Shown one piece after another: positions 27,016 through 35,582 of a DNA stretch of 64,000 nucleotides. Both the position numbers and the translations under genes were made by a program. The notes beneath the pieces were generated by a model, which saw only the letters and a list, made by a program, of their open reading frames with translations, did no database searches and was not told the DNA's origin. This stretch comes from Myxococcales bacterium (GTDB lineage: Bacteria > Myxococcota_A > Polyangia > Polyangiales > Polyangiaceae): NCBI GenBank assembly GCA_016706225.1, contig JADJKB010000005.1, positions 558,001-622,000 on the forward strand, read 5' to 3'. The number at the start of each line of letters is the position of its first letter. Positions within the stretch are counted from its first letter, which is position 1.

Positions 27016-27057
27016 AGTGGAATTTTCCGTGGCGGCTGAACGCCGCCCGACACGCTC

Positions 27058-28317
27058 TCAGGCTCGAGCGTGGGCCGCGCCCTTGCCGCCGGACTTCTTC
27101 TTCTTGCTCTTGCCGTGACCGTTGCTGCCGCCGTTGCTGCCCTTGGTCGCGCTCTTCGCCTTGCCGGGCAGTAGATCGTCGGCCATGCGCGCTGCGCGCT
27201 CGGTGCTCTCCCAGCTGAACTCCTTGCGGCCGAAGTGACCGTACGCGGCGGTCTTGCGGTAGATCGGCATGAGCAGATCGAGCTCCTCGATCAGCGCCTT
27301 CGGCCGCATGTCGAACTTGTCGGCGACGTACTTCTGCAAGACCTCGTCACTGACGACGCCGGTGCCGAACGTGTGCACGTAGACACCGACGGGGCGCGCG
27401 ACGCCGATGGCGTAGGCGACCTGCACCTCGACGCGGCGCGCGAGCTTGGCCGCGACGATGTTCTTCGCGACGTAGCGCGCGTAGTAACAAGCCGAGCGGT
27501 CGACCTTGCTCGGGTCCTTGCCGCTGAAAGCTCCGCCACCGTGGCGCCCCATGCCGCCGTAGGTGTCGACGATGATCTTGCGGCCAGTGAGGCCCGCGTC
27601 CCCGAACGGTCCACCGATGACAAATCGCCCCGTGGGGTTGATGAAGTACTTGGTGTGTTTGTCGAGCAGGCCCGCTGGAAGGCTCTTTTTCACGCACAGC
27701 TCCATCACGGCTTCTTTCAGCGTCTTGTACTTCACGTCGGCGCTGTGCTGCGTCGAGATCACCACGGCGTCGATGCGCGTCGGGCGGTCGTTCTCGTACT
27801 CGACGGTGACCTGGCTCTTGCTGTCGGGTCGGAGGAAGTCGACCTTGCCGGCCTTGCGCACGTCCGCCAGCCGCTTGACCAGCTGGTGCGAGAACATGAT
27901 GGGGGCCGGCATCAGCTCCGGCGTCTCGTCACAGGCGTAGCCGAACATCAGGCCCTGATCGCCGGCGCCCTGCTCCTTGTGGAGCCCTTGGCCTTCGGTC
28001 ACACCCTGGGAGATGTCCGGGGACTGAGGCTCGATGGCGGCGAGGATGCCGCAGGTCGTGGCGTCGAAGCCCATCTCGGAGCTCGTGTAACCGATGTCGC
28101 GAATGACTCCCCGGGCGATCTTGCCGAAATCGAGATCCGCGGTGGTGGTGATCTCGCCGGCCACCACGACGAAGCCCGTCTTGCACAGCGTCTCACAGGC
28201 AACGCGGCTGCGCGGGTCGTGGGTGAGGCAGGCATCGACCACGGCGTCCGAGATCTGGTCGCAGATCTTGTCGGGATGGCCTTCGCTGACGGACTCGGAA
28301 GTGAACAGATGGGTCAT
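27058..28317 (-). CDS. metK: S-adenosylmethionine synthetase with Lys/Gly-rich tail
   Basis: A 419-residue methionine adenosyltransferase (methionine + ATP to SAM). Visible motifs are FTSESVSEGHPDKICDQISDA (N-terminal), GAGDQGLMFGYACDE, GGPFGDAGLTGRKIIVDTYGG and GGGAFSGKDPSKVDRSACYYARY. It carries an extra C-terminal stretch of about 32 residues rich in Lys, Gly and Ser (near GKSKKKKSGGKG), absent from E. coli MetK (384 aa). It may bind RNA, DNA or acidic partners; this is inference. I do not see a recognisable SAM riboswitch before it. Confidence 0.96.
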   Translation of the reverse strand: MTHLFTSESVSEGHPDKICDQISDAVVDACLTHDPRSRVACETLCKTGFVVVAGEITTTADLDFGKIARGVIRDIGYTSSEMGFDATTCGILAAIEPQSPDISQGVTEGQGLHKEQGAGDQGLMFGYACDETPELMPAPIMFSHQLVKRLADVRKAGKVDFLRPDSKSQVTVEYENDRPTRIDAVVISTQHSADVKYKTLKEAVMELCVKKSLPAGLLDKHTKYFINPTGRFVIGGPFGDAGLTGRKIIVDTYGGMGRHGGGAFSGKDPSKVDRSACYYARYVAKNIVAAKLARRVEVQVAYAIGVARPVGVYVHTFGTGVVSDEVLQKYVADKFDMRPKALIEELDLLMPIYRKTAAYGHFGRKEFSWESTERAARMADDLLPGKAKSATKGSNGGSNGHGKSKKKKSGGKGAAHARA

Positions 28318-28478
28318 GTTGGCTCTCGTGTGATGCGTTGATCGCGGCCCGCGTTCGCCTGCGCCGGAAATGCCCGGGGGCTCAGCGAGAGGCGGCGCAC
28401 CCTAGCACCGGAAACGCAGCTTGCGCCCAGGAAAACCGCCCCGCCGCCAGGCTGCCGGAAATCCAGTCGGTTCGTCCC

Positions 28479-31160
28479 TCAGCCCGCGCGTTTTTTCGCG
28501 AGCAGCGAGTCGAGGGCGCGGACCAACTCGGCCGCATCCGCCGGCTTGGTCAGGTAGAGATCGGCGCCGGCGTCCATGCCGCGCAGCGTGTCGATGCGCG
28601 CGTCCTTGCTGGTCACCATCACGATCGGCACGTTCTCGTAGCGAGGATCTTTGCGCAGCGCGCGGGTCAGCTCGTAGCCGTCGAGCTTCGGCATCATCAC
28701 GTCGGTGCTGACGGCGTCGAAGCGTTCCGATCGGCAGAGCTCCAGTGCGACGGCGCCATCCTCGGCCGCCACCACGTCGAATCCCGCGCGGGTGAGCTCG
28801 CGGCGGATGGCCTCGCGGATGACGTCGCTGTCTTCCGCGATCAGCACGCGGGCGCGGGATTTGGCCTTGAGTTGCGCGCGGGCGGGCAGCGGGCGTACCC
28901 CCGCGGGCTCCCGCGCACGGCGCGCGACCTCCGCGAGATCGACGACCAACAGCACGCGATCTCCGATCAGCGTCGCGCCTGCCGCGCAGCGGGCCCCGGC
29001 CAGGAGCGGTCCGAGTGATTTGATCACGACCTCGTGGCGGCCGAGCAACTGCTCGACCCGGAGCCCGAGCCGGTCGGAGCCGGCGTCGACGATCACCACC
29101 GCGGCCTCGCCGGCATCGGCGAGGGAACCGTCGCGCGCCAGGCCGAGCACGTCGGCCAGGTCGACGACGGGCACGAGGCGATCGTTGACCCTCAGGCACA
29201 CGCCGTCGGCGACGGCCTCGAGATCCCCGGGGCGGAGGGTCTCTCCGCTCACCACCGCGTCGAGGGGGATGGCCAGCAGCTCACCGCCGACCCGCGCCGC
29301 GAGCACCTGGGTGATGGCCAGCGTCAGCGGCAGCCTGAGCTCCATGCGGGTGCCCACGCCGAGCTCCGAAGAAATGACGATGCTGCCTTTCAGCTTGGCG
29401 ATGGCGTCGCGCACCACGTCCATGCCCACCCCGCGACCCGAGACGTCGGAGACGGCCGCCGCGGTGGAGAAACCAGCACGAAAGATCAGATCGAAGCTCG
29501 CGCGGTCGTCCAGGGCAGCGGCTTCTTCGGCGCTGAGGATGCCCTTCTCGATGGCCTTCTGGCGCAGGCGCTCCGGATCCATGCCACCGCCGTCGTCGCT
29601 GATGGTGACGACGATCTGGCCACCCCGTTGGTGCGCGGCGAGACGCACCAGCCCTGCACGAGGTTTGCCCCTGAGCACGCGCTGGTCCGGCAGCTCGACG
29701 CCGTGATCGACGGCGTTGCGCACCAGATGCAACAGCGGATCTTCGAGCCGCTCCACGAGCACCTTGTCGAGCTCGGTCTCGGCGCCTTCGAGCTCGACCC
29801 GCACTTCTTTCTCGAGCTTGCCGCCGAGCTCTCGCACCGTGCGTTGGTATTTGGTGAACAGCCGCGCGATGGGCACCATGCGCAGCTTCATCACGTTGTC
29901 GCGCAGCTGATCCACCGCGAGGCCGAGGCCGCCGAGTCCCGCATCGAGATCACTCCAGGTCTCTCGCAACACCCGCTCGGTGCGCTGTAGATCGTCGAGG
30001 GCGCCGGCGGCCCCGGGGCGATCGCCGTCGGGAGCGGCGAGCGCCGTCAGCTTCTTGCGGAGCTGCGTGACTTCCCGGAGCAATGCACCTTGCACCTCCG
30101 CTGCCGTGGTCAGGCGGCCGCGGGCGAGCACCACCTCACCCACCAGGTTCAGCAGCTGATCGACCTTCTCGAACTCGATGCGCAGAGTGCTGGCCGCGGC
30201 GGGCGCCGCGGCGGGGGTCGCGGTCGCCGCGGCGGGGCGAGCTCCTGCTGGTTTTTCGGCCGAATGGACCGCAGCCGGCGCGGCCCCCTCCGCTCTGGGC
30301 GTCGGCTTCTGGCGGGGCGCTTTGGGATCCTTCAGTCGGCGCAAGAGGTCGCTCACGTCGACGTCGATCGGTGCGCGAGCGCGGGCCCGCTCGACGATGG
30401 CGCGCAGCGAGTCGAGGGTCTCGAGCAGTAGATCGACCAGCGCGCGATCACACTCGCGCTTGCCGTCCCGCAGCTCACCGATCAGATCTTCTGCGAGGTG
30501 GGCGACCCGGTTCAATTTCTTGAGACCGGCGAAGGCGCTGCCTCCCTTCAGGGTGTGCAGATCGCGGAAGACCTCGCTGACCAGCTCCTTGTTGTCGGAC
30601 TGCTCCTCCAGCACCAGCAGGCGTTCGGCCAGACCGTCGAGCCGCTCGCCGCACTCGTCGAGAAACGCCGCGACCATGTCCTCCGCCAGGGCCGGAACCC
30701 AGATGGTCTCGTCATCCGCTGACGCAGCGTCGGGGGCGGCGGGAGCTTCGCCGGGTAGCGCGCTGCGTGCGTTCGAGTCGTCGCTGGCGATGCCGCTCCC
30801 CAGGCGTGCCGCGTGTTCGAGCAGCGCGGCCTCATCGACCCGGGCACCCGACTCGTCGCCGTGGCTGAGCGCCTCGATGCTGTCCTCGAGGGTATCGAGC
30901 GCGGCCTCGAGGTCGGCCTGCGGCGCGGTCGCCGCGTGAGCGGCCGCGCGGGCGAGCGCCGTCACCCCTTCGGCGCCGAGCAGGGCCGCGTCGACCGCGA
31001 AGGGCACGAGGGCAGCGGCGAGCTCGCGGGCGCGGTCCCCCGCGTCCTCGTGTTCGAGCGCCGTTCGCGCGGCGCCAATGCGAGCTGGCGCCAGCGCCAA
31101 GAACAGCTCGTAGATCTCTGCAGACCCCGCGCTCAAGGTGGGCGCGAGGCTAGCACTCAT
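28479..31160 (-). CDS. Orphan hybrid CheA (Hpt-CheA-receiver)
   Basis: A 893-residue histidine kinase of the CheA type. The N-terminal 110 residues resemble an Hpt domain but lack a phospho-His. A second Hpt (about 160-260) has DLHTLKGGSAFAGL, His202. Then come an Ala/Pro linker, the dimerisation part, an HATPase domain (VRNAVDHGVELPD, DDGGGMDPE, GRGVGMDVV), a CheW-like domain (ARVGGELLAIPLDAV) and a C-terminal receiver (VLIAEDSDV, Asp820 in DAVSTDVMMP). Start is the ATG before SASLAPTLSAGS; a longer in-frame reading overlaps the divergent hydrolase gene. No cheW, cheY, cheR or MCP gene is nearby, so it may serve gliding or development rather than flagella. Only 30 bp separates it from the divergent gene. 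Confidence 0.92.
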   Translation of the reverse strand: MSASLAPTLSAGSAEIYELFLALAPARIGAARTALEHEDAGDRARELAAALVPFAVDAALLGAEGVTALARAAAHAATAPQADLEAALDTLEDSIEALSHGDESGARVDEAALLEHAARLGSGIASDDSNARSALPGEAPAAPDAASADDETIWVPALAEDMVAAFLDECGERLDGLAERLLVLEEQSDNKELVSEVFRDLHTLKGGSAFAGLKKLNRVAHLAEDLIGELRDGKRECDRALVDLLLETLDSLRAIVERARARAPIDVDVSDLLRRLKDPKAPRQKPTPRAEGAAPAAVHSAEKPAGARPAAATATPAAAPAAASTLRIEFEKVDQLLNLVGEVVLARGRLTTAAEVQGALLREVTQLRKKLTALAAPDGDRPGAAGALDDLQRTERVLRETWSDLDAGLGGLGLAVDQLRDNVMKLRMVPIARLFTKYQRTVRELGGKLEKEVRVELEGAETELDKVLVERLEDPLLHLVRNAVDHGVELPDQRVLRGKPRAGLVRLAAHQRGGQIVVTISDDGGGMDPERLRQKAIEKGILSAEEAAALDDRASFDLIFRAGFSTAAAVSDVSGRGVGMDVVRDAIAKLKGSIVISSELGVGTRMELRLPLTLAITQVLAARVGGELLAIPLDAVVSGETLRPGDLEAVADGVCLRVNDRLVPVVDLADVLGLARDGSLADAGEAAVVIVDAGSDRLGLRVEQLLGRHEVVIKSLGPLLAGARCAAGATLIGDRVLLVVDLAEVARRAREPAGVRPLPARAQLKAKSRARVLIAEDSDVIREAIRRELTRAGFDVVAAEDGAVALELCRSERFDAVSTDVMMPKLDGYELTRALRKDPRYENVPIVMVTSKDARIDTLRGMDAGADLYLTKPADAAELVRALDSLLAKKRAG

Positions 31161-31190
31161 TCGCTCTAGCCCGATATACTCAGCACCCTC

Positions 31191-32228
31191 ATGGGCTACG
31201 GAAAGAGCGCGGACCGCGTGGCCGGGGCCTTGTCGCGCCTCTTGCACGTGCGTGGCGCCAAGCAAAATACCATCGGCTACCTGCACCAATACTTGGACTT
31301 GCCGGCCGATCGGCTGTTTCCCGAGCCGCGGGCAATCAGTGATCTCGGCATTCGGCGGACGTTGGTCGACCGCGCGCTTCGAACCTCTACGCTGAGCTGG
31401 ACCAGCACCCACGAGGTGCTCTGTCCCCGCTACCGGCAGCGCCACGAGCACGAGTACGCGGCGAACCTCAAGGCCCACGCTCGCTGGATCCGCCCCGAGG
31501 GTAGCCAGCGGAAGACCTGTCTGATCTACGTGCACGGCTGGCTCGAGCCGGGCTCGTGGGCGGAAGAGACGACCCTGTTCCGCAAGTGGCAGAAGGAGCT
31601 CGACACCGACATCGTGCACGTCGCGCTGCCGTTTCACGGCTCACGCAAACCCCGCGAGGCGCTCTTCAGCGGAGAGTTCTTCTGGACGGCGGATCTCGTG
31701 CGTTCGATGGAGGGAGTGCGGCAGGCGTTGTGCGACACCCGCAGCATGATGGCCTGGCTGCGGGCTCGCGGTTATTCACGCGTCGGCGTCACGGGCATCA
31801 GCCTCGGCGGCGCCCTCACCATGCTGCTCGCGTGTGTCGAGCCGCTGCCGGACTTCATCGTGCCGATCATCTCGCACCTGGAGCTCGAGTCGGCGGTGGA
31901 AGATGCGCCGATCTTGTGGCGCATGAAGCAGGATCTGGAGCACTGGGGTGTGGACCGGGAGCAGCGCAAGGATCTGTTCCGGCGGCTCGGGCTCTCCAGC
32001 TACAAACCGCGCCTTTTGCCCGAGCGTCAGCTGTGGATCCAGGCCATGGAGGACGTGTACATCGACGCGGGTCTGGCGGAGGCGCAGTGGCGCGAGTGGG
32101 GCAAACCTCAGATCCTCTGGATCGAGGGCGGGCACATGACGTTCCCGCTGCACATCGACGAGATCACCAAGCGCATTGACGGGTTCTTGCATGGGCTCGA
32201 CGCCGAGGGCGCTGCTGGGCCGAAGTGA
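31191..32228 (+). CDS. Alpha/beta hydrolase
   Basis: A 345-residue alpha/beta hydrolase resembling the ABHD18-like group. The oxyanion region is CLIYVHGWLEPGSWAEE, the nucleophile elbow is GVTGISLGGALT (Ser204), and the His lies in IEGGHMTFPLHID. No signal peptide is present, so it is cytoplasmic. The substrate is unknown. It reads divergently from the orphan CheA, with only 30 bp between their starts, suggesting shared promoter DNA. Confidence 0.82.
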   Translation: MGYGKSADRVAGALSRLLHVRGAKQNTIGYLHQYLDLPADRLFPEPRAISDLGIRRTLVDRALRTSTLSWTSTHEVLCPRYRQRHEHEYAANLKAHARWIRPEGSQRKTCLIYVHGWLEPGSWAEETTLFRKWQKELDTDIVHVALPFHGSRKPREALFSGEFFWTADLVRSMEGVRQALCDTRSMMAWLRARGYSRVGVTGISLGGALTMLLACVEPLPDFIVPIISHLELESAVEDAPILWRMKQDLEHWGVDREQRKDLFRRLGLSSYKPRLLPERQLWIQAMEDVYIDAGLAEAQWREWGKPQILWIEGGHMTFPLHIDEITKRIDGFLHGLDAEGAAGPK

Positions 32229-32251
32229 TGGGCCGGGGCGGCGGGCGCCGC

Positions 32252-32593
32252 TCAGCGTCGGAGCGGTAATCCGGGGCGTTTCGCCGGCGTCCGTTTCAGG
32301 GTCACGCGCAGGACCTCCTCGCCGCGGAGCAGCGTGAGCCGCACGGGTGTGCCGACCTCACCGGACAGGGTGGAGTGCAGGGCCTTCGCGTCGAGACTTC
32401 GCACGTCCATGCCTTCGACGAGCAGCACCTCGTCGCCTGCTCGCAGACCGGCCTTGTCGGAGGCGAGCCCCTTCGGGACCTCGTGCACGATCAACCGACC
32501 GTCGTCTTGCTGCGCGAACACGGCGCCGACGGTGCCCTGCGGCGGCGCGCATGCGAAGTAGGACGAGAGCAGAAGGCCGGCCAGGCGACGCAT
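32252..32593 (-). CDS. Small PDZ-domain lipoprotein
   Basis: About 113 residues. The signal peptide MRRLAGLLLSSYFAC has a Cys at the lipobox position (SYFAC, less usual). One PDZ domain follows: HEVPKGLASDKAGLRAGDEVLLVEGMDVR, with typical GLAS/AGLRAGD and a final strand VRLTLLRGEE. PDZ lipoproteins often sit next to envelope proteases, but none is here. GTGATGA at its start overlaps the argJ stop, so it is translated by coupling with argJ. Confidence 0.83.
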   Translation of the reverse strand: MRRLAGLLLSSYFACAPPQGTVGAVFAQQDDGRLIVHEVPKGLASDKAGLRAGDEVLLVEGMDVRSLDAKALHSTLSGEVGTPVRLTLLRGEEVLRVTLKRTPAKRPGLPLRR

Positions 32594-33780
32594 CACGATC
32601 GGTAGCCGGCGTTGACGTCGACGTAGCCGTGACCGAGATCCGAGGTCAGATAACGGGCCTCACCCGGTCCGTCGCCGAGCTCGAGGGTGACGCGGTAGCT
32701 GGGCTCTGCGAAAATACGTGCGGCCTGCTTCTCGGCCTCGGCTCCGACGGCGACGCCGCCGCGGACGATGGTGACGTCGTTCACGTCGATGCGAGCGCGG
32801 TGGGGATCGAACTTCACTCCGGCGCGGCCCGCGGCGGCCAGCAGTCGTCCCCAGTTGGCGTCTTGTCCGAAGAGGGCGGTCTTGACCAGCAGCGAGGTGG
32901 CGACGGTGCGTGCGATGGTGCGCGCGTCGGCGGCGTTTCCGATGCCGCGTACGATGATCTCGGCGACGTGGTTGGCGCCTTCCCCGTCCGCGACCATGTC
33001 CCGCGCGAGCTTCTGGCAGACGCTGGACAGGGCGGCCAGGAGCTCACTCTCGTTCGGAGTCGAGCCAGATTTTCCGGAAGCCAGGCACAAGACCGTGTCG
33101 TTCGTGCTGGTGTCGCCGTCCACACTCACGGCGTTGAACGAAGCCTCCGAGGCTTGGAACAAACAACGTTCGAGCAAGGCGCGCTCGACGCTGGCGTCCG
33201 TGAAAAGGAACGCGAGCATCGTGGCGTGAGGGGGCCCGAGATCGGGGTGGATCATGCCGGCGCCTTTGGCGATGCCGAGCACGCTTGCGTTGCCGAGGGT
33301 TGCGCTCGCGACCTTTGCGCCGCGATCGGTGGTCAGGATGGCGCGCGAGAAGGCGTCCCAGCCCTCGGGGCTGAGGTTGTCGACCAGCTCGGTCGCGCGC
33401 GCCGAGATCTTGTCGGCCGGCAAGAGCGCGCCGATCACGCCGGTGGACGCGGGCAGCACGTGGTCGGGCGAGATGTCGAGGGCTCGAGCGATGGCGTCGG
33501 TCGAGGCGAGGGTTGCCGTTTCACCGGGCTCACCAGTGCAGGCGTTGGCGCAACCGGCGTTGACGACGATGGCGCGGGCCACACCTGAGCGCACCCGTCG
33601 CTCGGCGACCTCGACGGGCGCCGCCCGCACGAGGTTGCGGGTGAACACACCCGCGGCGACGGCGTCATCGTCGCTGACCGCGAGGGCGAGGTCGATGCGA
33701 CCATCCTTGCGGATCCCGGCCGAAACGGCCGCGAAACGGAAACCCGAGGGCACGGCGATTGCGCTCACTTGACTCACCAT
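32593..33780 (-). CDS. argJ: Bifunctional ornithine acetyltransferase/N-acetylglutamate synthase
   Basis: A 395-residue ArgJ, which recycles the acetyl group from N-acetylornithine to glutamate in arginine synthesis. The autocleavage site is HATMLAFLFTD, with Thr187 becoming the nucleophile, preceded by KGAGMIHPD. Other family signs are VNAGCANACTGEPG, SVDGDTSTNDTV and ALFGQDANWGR. Start at the ATG before VSQVSAIAVPSG; a longer upstream frame runs into the tRNA/attachment region and is rejected. It ends with the PDZ gene's start. Confidence 0.96.
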   Translation of the reverse strand: MVSQVSAIAVPSGFRFAAVSAGIRKDGRIDLALAVSDDDAVAAGVFTRNLVRAAPVEVAERRVRSGVARAIVVNAGCANACTGEPGETATLASTDAIARALDISPDHVLPASTGVIGALLPADKISARATELVDNLSPEGWDAFSRAILTTDRGAKVASATLGNASVLGIAKGAGMIHPDLGPPHATMLAFLFTDASVERALLERCLFQASEASFNAVSVDGDTSTNDTVLCLASGKSGSTPNESELLAALSSVCQKLARDMVADGEGANHVAEIIVRGIGNAADARTIARTVATSLLVKTALFGQDANWGRLLAAAGRAGVKFDPHRARIDVNDVTIVRGGVAVGAEAEKQAARIFAEPSYRVTLELGDGPGEARYLTSDLGHGYVDVNAGYRS

Positions 33781-33815
33781 CCGGCGTGCGTATTCTCGCG
33801 CGCCCCAACAGGGTC

Positions 33816-33890
33816 GCCAGCTTAGCTCAGTGGTAGAGCAGCGGTTTCGTAAACCGCAGGTCTCGAGTTCAAGTCTCGAAGCTGGCTCCA
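33816..33890 (+). tRNA. tRNA-Thr(CGT)
   Basis: A complete cloverleaf: acceptor GCCAGCT/AGCTGGC, D-arm GCTC/GAGC with loop AGTGGTA, anticodon stem GCGGT/ACCGC with loop TTCGTAA (anticodon CGT, reading ACG for Thr), T-arm TCGAG/CTCGA with loop TTCAAGT, and encoded CCA (33888-33890). It is the integration site of the small element downstream, whose other end repeats its 3' half. Confidence 0.95.
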
Positions 33891-34165
33891 GGGAATCGCG
33901 GCGGAATCCCGGACTTCTTGCTGCACGGGTGCAGCAAACGCAACGGTTTGGAGGTCGAGCTTGATGCTCTCCACCGCGCGCCGCATGACCTCGAGCTCGG
34001 TCGCCGCGTAGTGCCGCTTCCGGACGCTCTTGCCGGCCTGACCGAGCATCCGGTCCACCACGTCCCCGGGACCTCGTTGGCTTCGAGCCAGCTCGCGAAG
34101 CTGCGGCGCGTTGCGTGGAAGTCGACGGGGCAACAGCCATCAACGCAGAGGAAGGTATCGCACTT
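33822..34165 (-). pseudogene. Tyrosine recombinase (phage-type integrase) remnant
   Basis: The minus strand encodes the C-terminal part of a tyrosine integrase in two frames. One has CDTFLCVDGCCPVDFHATRRSF, the HxxR box; the other PGDVVDRMLGQAGKSVRKRHYAATELEVM, the Tyr nucleophile box (KRHY). The break is at 34064-34070, where one base in ggtcccggggac is missing. The reading frame ends inside the tRNA on the opposite strand, a common layout for integrases that target tRNA 3' ends. The catalytic core N-terminal parts are gone, so it cannot act. Confidence 0.8.
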
Positions 34166-34493
34166 GCTGCGCCCACTCCTCTGTGCGGCTGCACTCCATG
34201 ATGAGCACGAGGTCGTCGATCACCAGCGGCACCGGCGCAGACTGTGATGCAGCGAATACTCCAGGAACGAGCTTGCCGGTCGTAACCCTGCCGTAAGCGA
34301 TGCCGATGAGCGTGGCCCTGTCGTGGGTCAGCACGATGCGATTCTCCATCAACGCCCATTCGAGAACGGCGTCGTCATCGGCACCGCTCAGACCAACGTC
34401 CTGCGCGCGAACGAGGTCCGCGGTCGGCAGTCGTCGCAGCACACCCCGAACGATGTCGTTGTTGAAGTTCTCGTCCGCGAGGAAGCGGATCAC
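34140..34493 (-). CDS. DUF5615-like PIN-family toxin
   Basis: A 117-residue protein of the Mut7-C/DUF5615 group, a PIN-like nuclease. It has the acidic core MIRFLADENFNNDI, then VGLSGADDDAVLEWAL, and VLTHDRATL, so the expected Asp/Glu residues are in place. It is the probable toxin of a toxin-antitoxin pair with the DUF433-like gene upstream (ATGA overlap). The overlap of its 3' end with the decayed integrase shows how small the element has become. Confidence 0.82.
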   Translation of the reverse strand: MIRFLADENFNNDIVRGVLRRLPTADLVRAQDVGLSGADDDAVLEWALMENRIVLTHDRATLIGIAYGRVTTGKLVPGVFAASQSAPVPLVIDDLVLIMECSRTEEWAQQVRYLPLR

Positions 34494-34825
34494 TCTGATC
34501 TCGTTTGCGTTCTTCGAGCGAGCAGACGAGCGCGGATGCCGTCGGGACGTTGCGCGCTCTCGATGGCCCCGCGCACCTCCGCGGCCGCTCGCTCGCGTTC
34601 CACGATGTATGAATCAACCGCGTGACGATTGGCCAGGATGTACGAAATCACGGCGTACGCGGAGCCCAGATCGAGCGCTGGATACTGCTGGACGATCTCC
34701 TCCACGGTCGCACCGGCGTCGAACGCTCCCACCACGATCTCGAGCTGCACGCGTGTTCGCGCGACACGGATGACGCCGTCGTCGCCCATTGTGAGGGGCG
34801 GGGGAGCTGCTTCGAATGCCTGCAT
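34490..34825 (-). CDS. DUF433-like antitoxin
   Basis: A 111-residue protein of the DUF433 antitoxin group. The recognisable part is GVIRVARTRVQLEIVVGAF and ATVEEIVQQYPALDLGSAYAVI, a winged/HTH-like region also found in VapB-type antitoxins, with a coiled ERERAAAEVRGA end. It likely represses its own promoter and neutralises the DUF5615-like toxin, whose ATG overlaps its stop. Confidence 0.83.
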   Translation of the reverse strand: MQAFEAAPPPLTMGDDGVIRVARTRVQLEIVVGAFDAGATVEEIVQQYPALDLGSAYAVISYILANRHAVDSYIVERERAAAEVRGAIESAQRPDGIRARLLARRTQTRSE

Positions 34826-34868
34826 CGCGTTCAGGATAACGCGGCGGACGCCCGTGGGCTACCGACAT

Positions 34869-34916
34869 GCGGTTGCGTAAACCGCAGGTCTCGAGTTCGA
34901 ATCTCGAAGCTGGCTC
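34869..34916 (+). other. Attachment-site repeat: duplicate of tRNA-Thr 3' half
   Basis: 48 bases match tRNA-Thr positions 33841-33888 with three differences: one just before the anticodon (t to g) and two in the T-loop (caag to cgaa). Together with the intact tRNA it flanks a 0.98-kb stretch holding the integrase remnant and TA pair, as expected for attL/attR of an element inserted into the tRNA gene. Confidence 0.85.
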
Positions 34917-34987
34917 TGGATCTTCTCGCCGGATCCCCGCTCGTCAGGGGCGGGTCTGACCTCCCCAGCTGACGCTGAGGCCGAGGT

Positions 34988-35566
34988 TCAACGAGCGCCG
35001 CCGTCCTTGGCGTAGCGGTAGAACGAACGATACTTGGTGATCCCGGCGCAGCGCAGCGCGCCGGTGTCGTCGTCGCAGCCGAACAGAAAGCCCATCGCCA
35101 CCACTGCGGGCGAATCGGGCACCTCGGGGGTGAACGTCACGTCGAGACAATAACCTTCGTCCGCGCAGCCGGTGTCGACGCGCGCCACGAGTTGACCCTG
35201 CTCGGTCGTCAGGCGGATGTGCCGATCGTCCACGATCTCGTAGCTCGCTCGCTGTACGACCTCGCGGTTCTGCTCCCGGGTCCATCTGCGGACTTCGAGC
35301 GAGGTCGGGCTGACCTCGAGCTCGATCGCGAGCGGCTCGCGGTTCCAGAACTTTGCCAGGCCACGCACGATGGGATCCTTCGAGGCCCGGGCACCCACAT
35401 CCATCGTGGCCCGCCACGAGCCGGCCATGCGCTCGGGAAGACGCGGCTTCTTCTTGCAACTCACCCCCAGCGGAAGGGCGAGTGTGGCAGCCAGCACAGC
35501 AAGCCCGCCGAGCCGCCGGGTTCTCGACCTGCGCGAGGTTGCACCGTTGTGAGCCGCTTGGCGCAT
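34988..35566 (-). CDS. Hypothetical lipoprotein
   Basis: A 192-residue protein starting MRQAAHNGATSRRSRTRRLG, then GLAVLAATLALPLGVSCKK, with lipobox LGVSC. The mature part is a compact domain of unknown kind with Cys pairs (DTGCADEGYC and FLFGCDDDTGALRC), which may form disulfides. ELEVSPTSLEVRRW and SYEIVDDRHIRL suggest beta structure. It lies just right of the integrated element. The longer upstream ORF overlaps the next gene and lacks a signal peptide. Confidence 0.7.
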   Translation of the reverse strand: MRQAAHNGATSRRSRTRRLGGLAVLAATLALPLGVSCKKKPRLPERMAGSWRATMDVGARASKDPIVRGLAKFWNREPLAIELEVSPTSLEVRRWTREQNREVVQRASYEIVDDRHIRLTTEQGQLVARVDTGCADEGYCLDVTFTPEVPDSPAVVAMGFLFGCDDDTGALRCAGITKYRSFYRYAKDGGAR

Positions 35567-35582
35567 CCTTGTCGCAGGATCC

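Noticed and set aside
28318..28420. Possible SAM/SAH riboswitch before metK
   Set aside because: I looked for known core patterns and saw none; GC-rich stems only.
34917..34987. Barrel-like peptide ending (LNLGLSVSWGGQTRP) right of the att repeat
   Set aside because: Lies out of frame with the lipoprotein and has no upstream body; probably chance.
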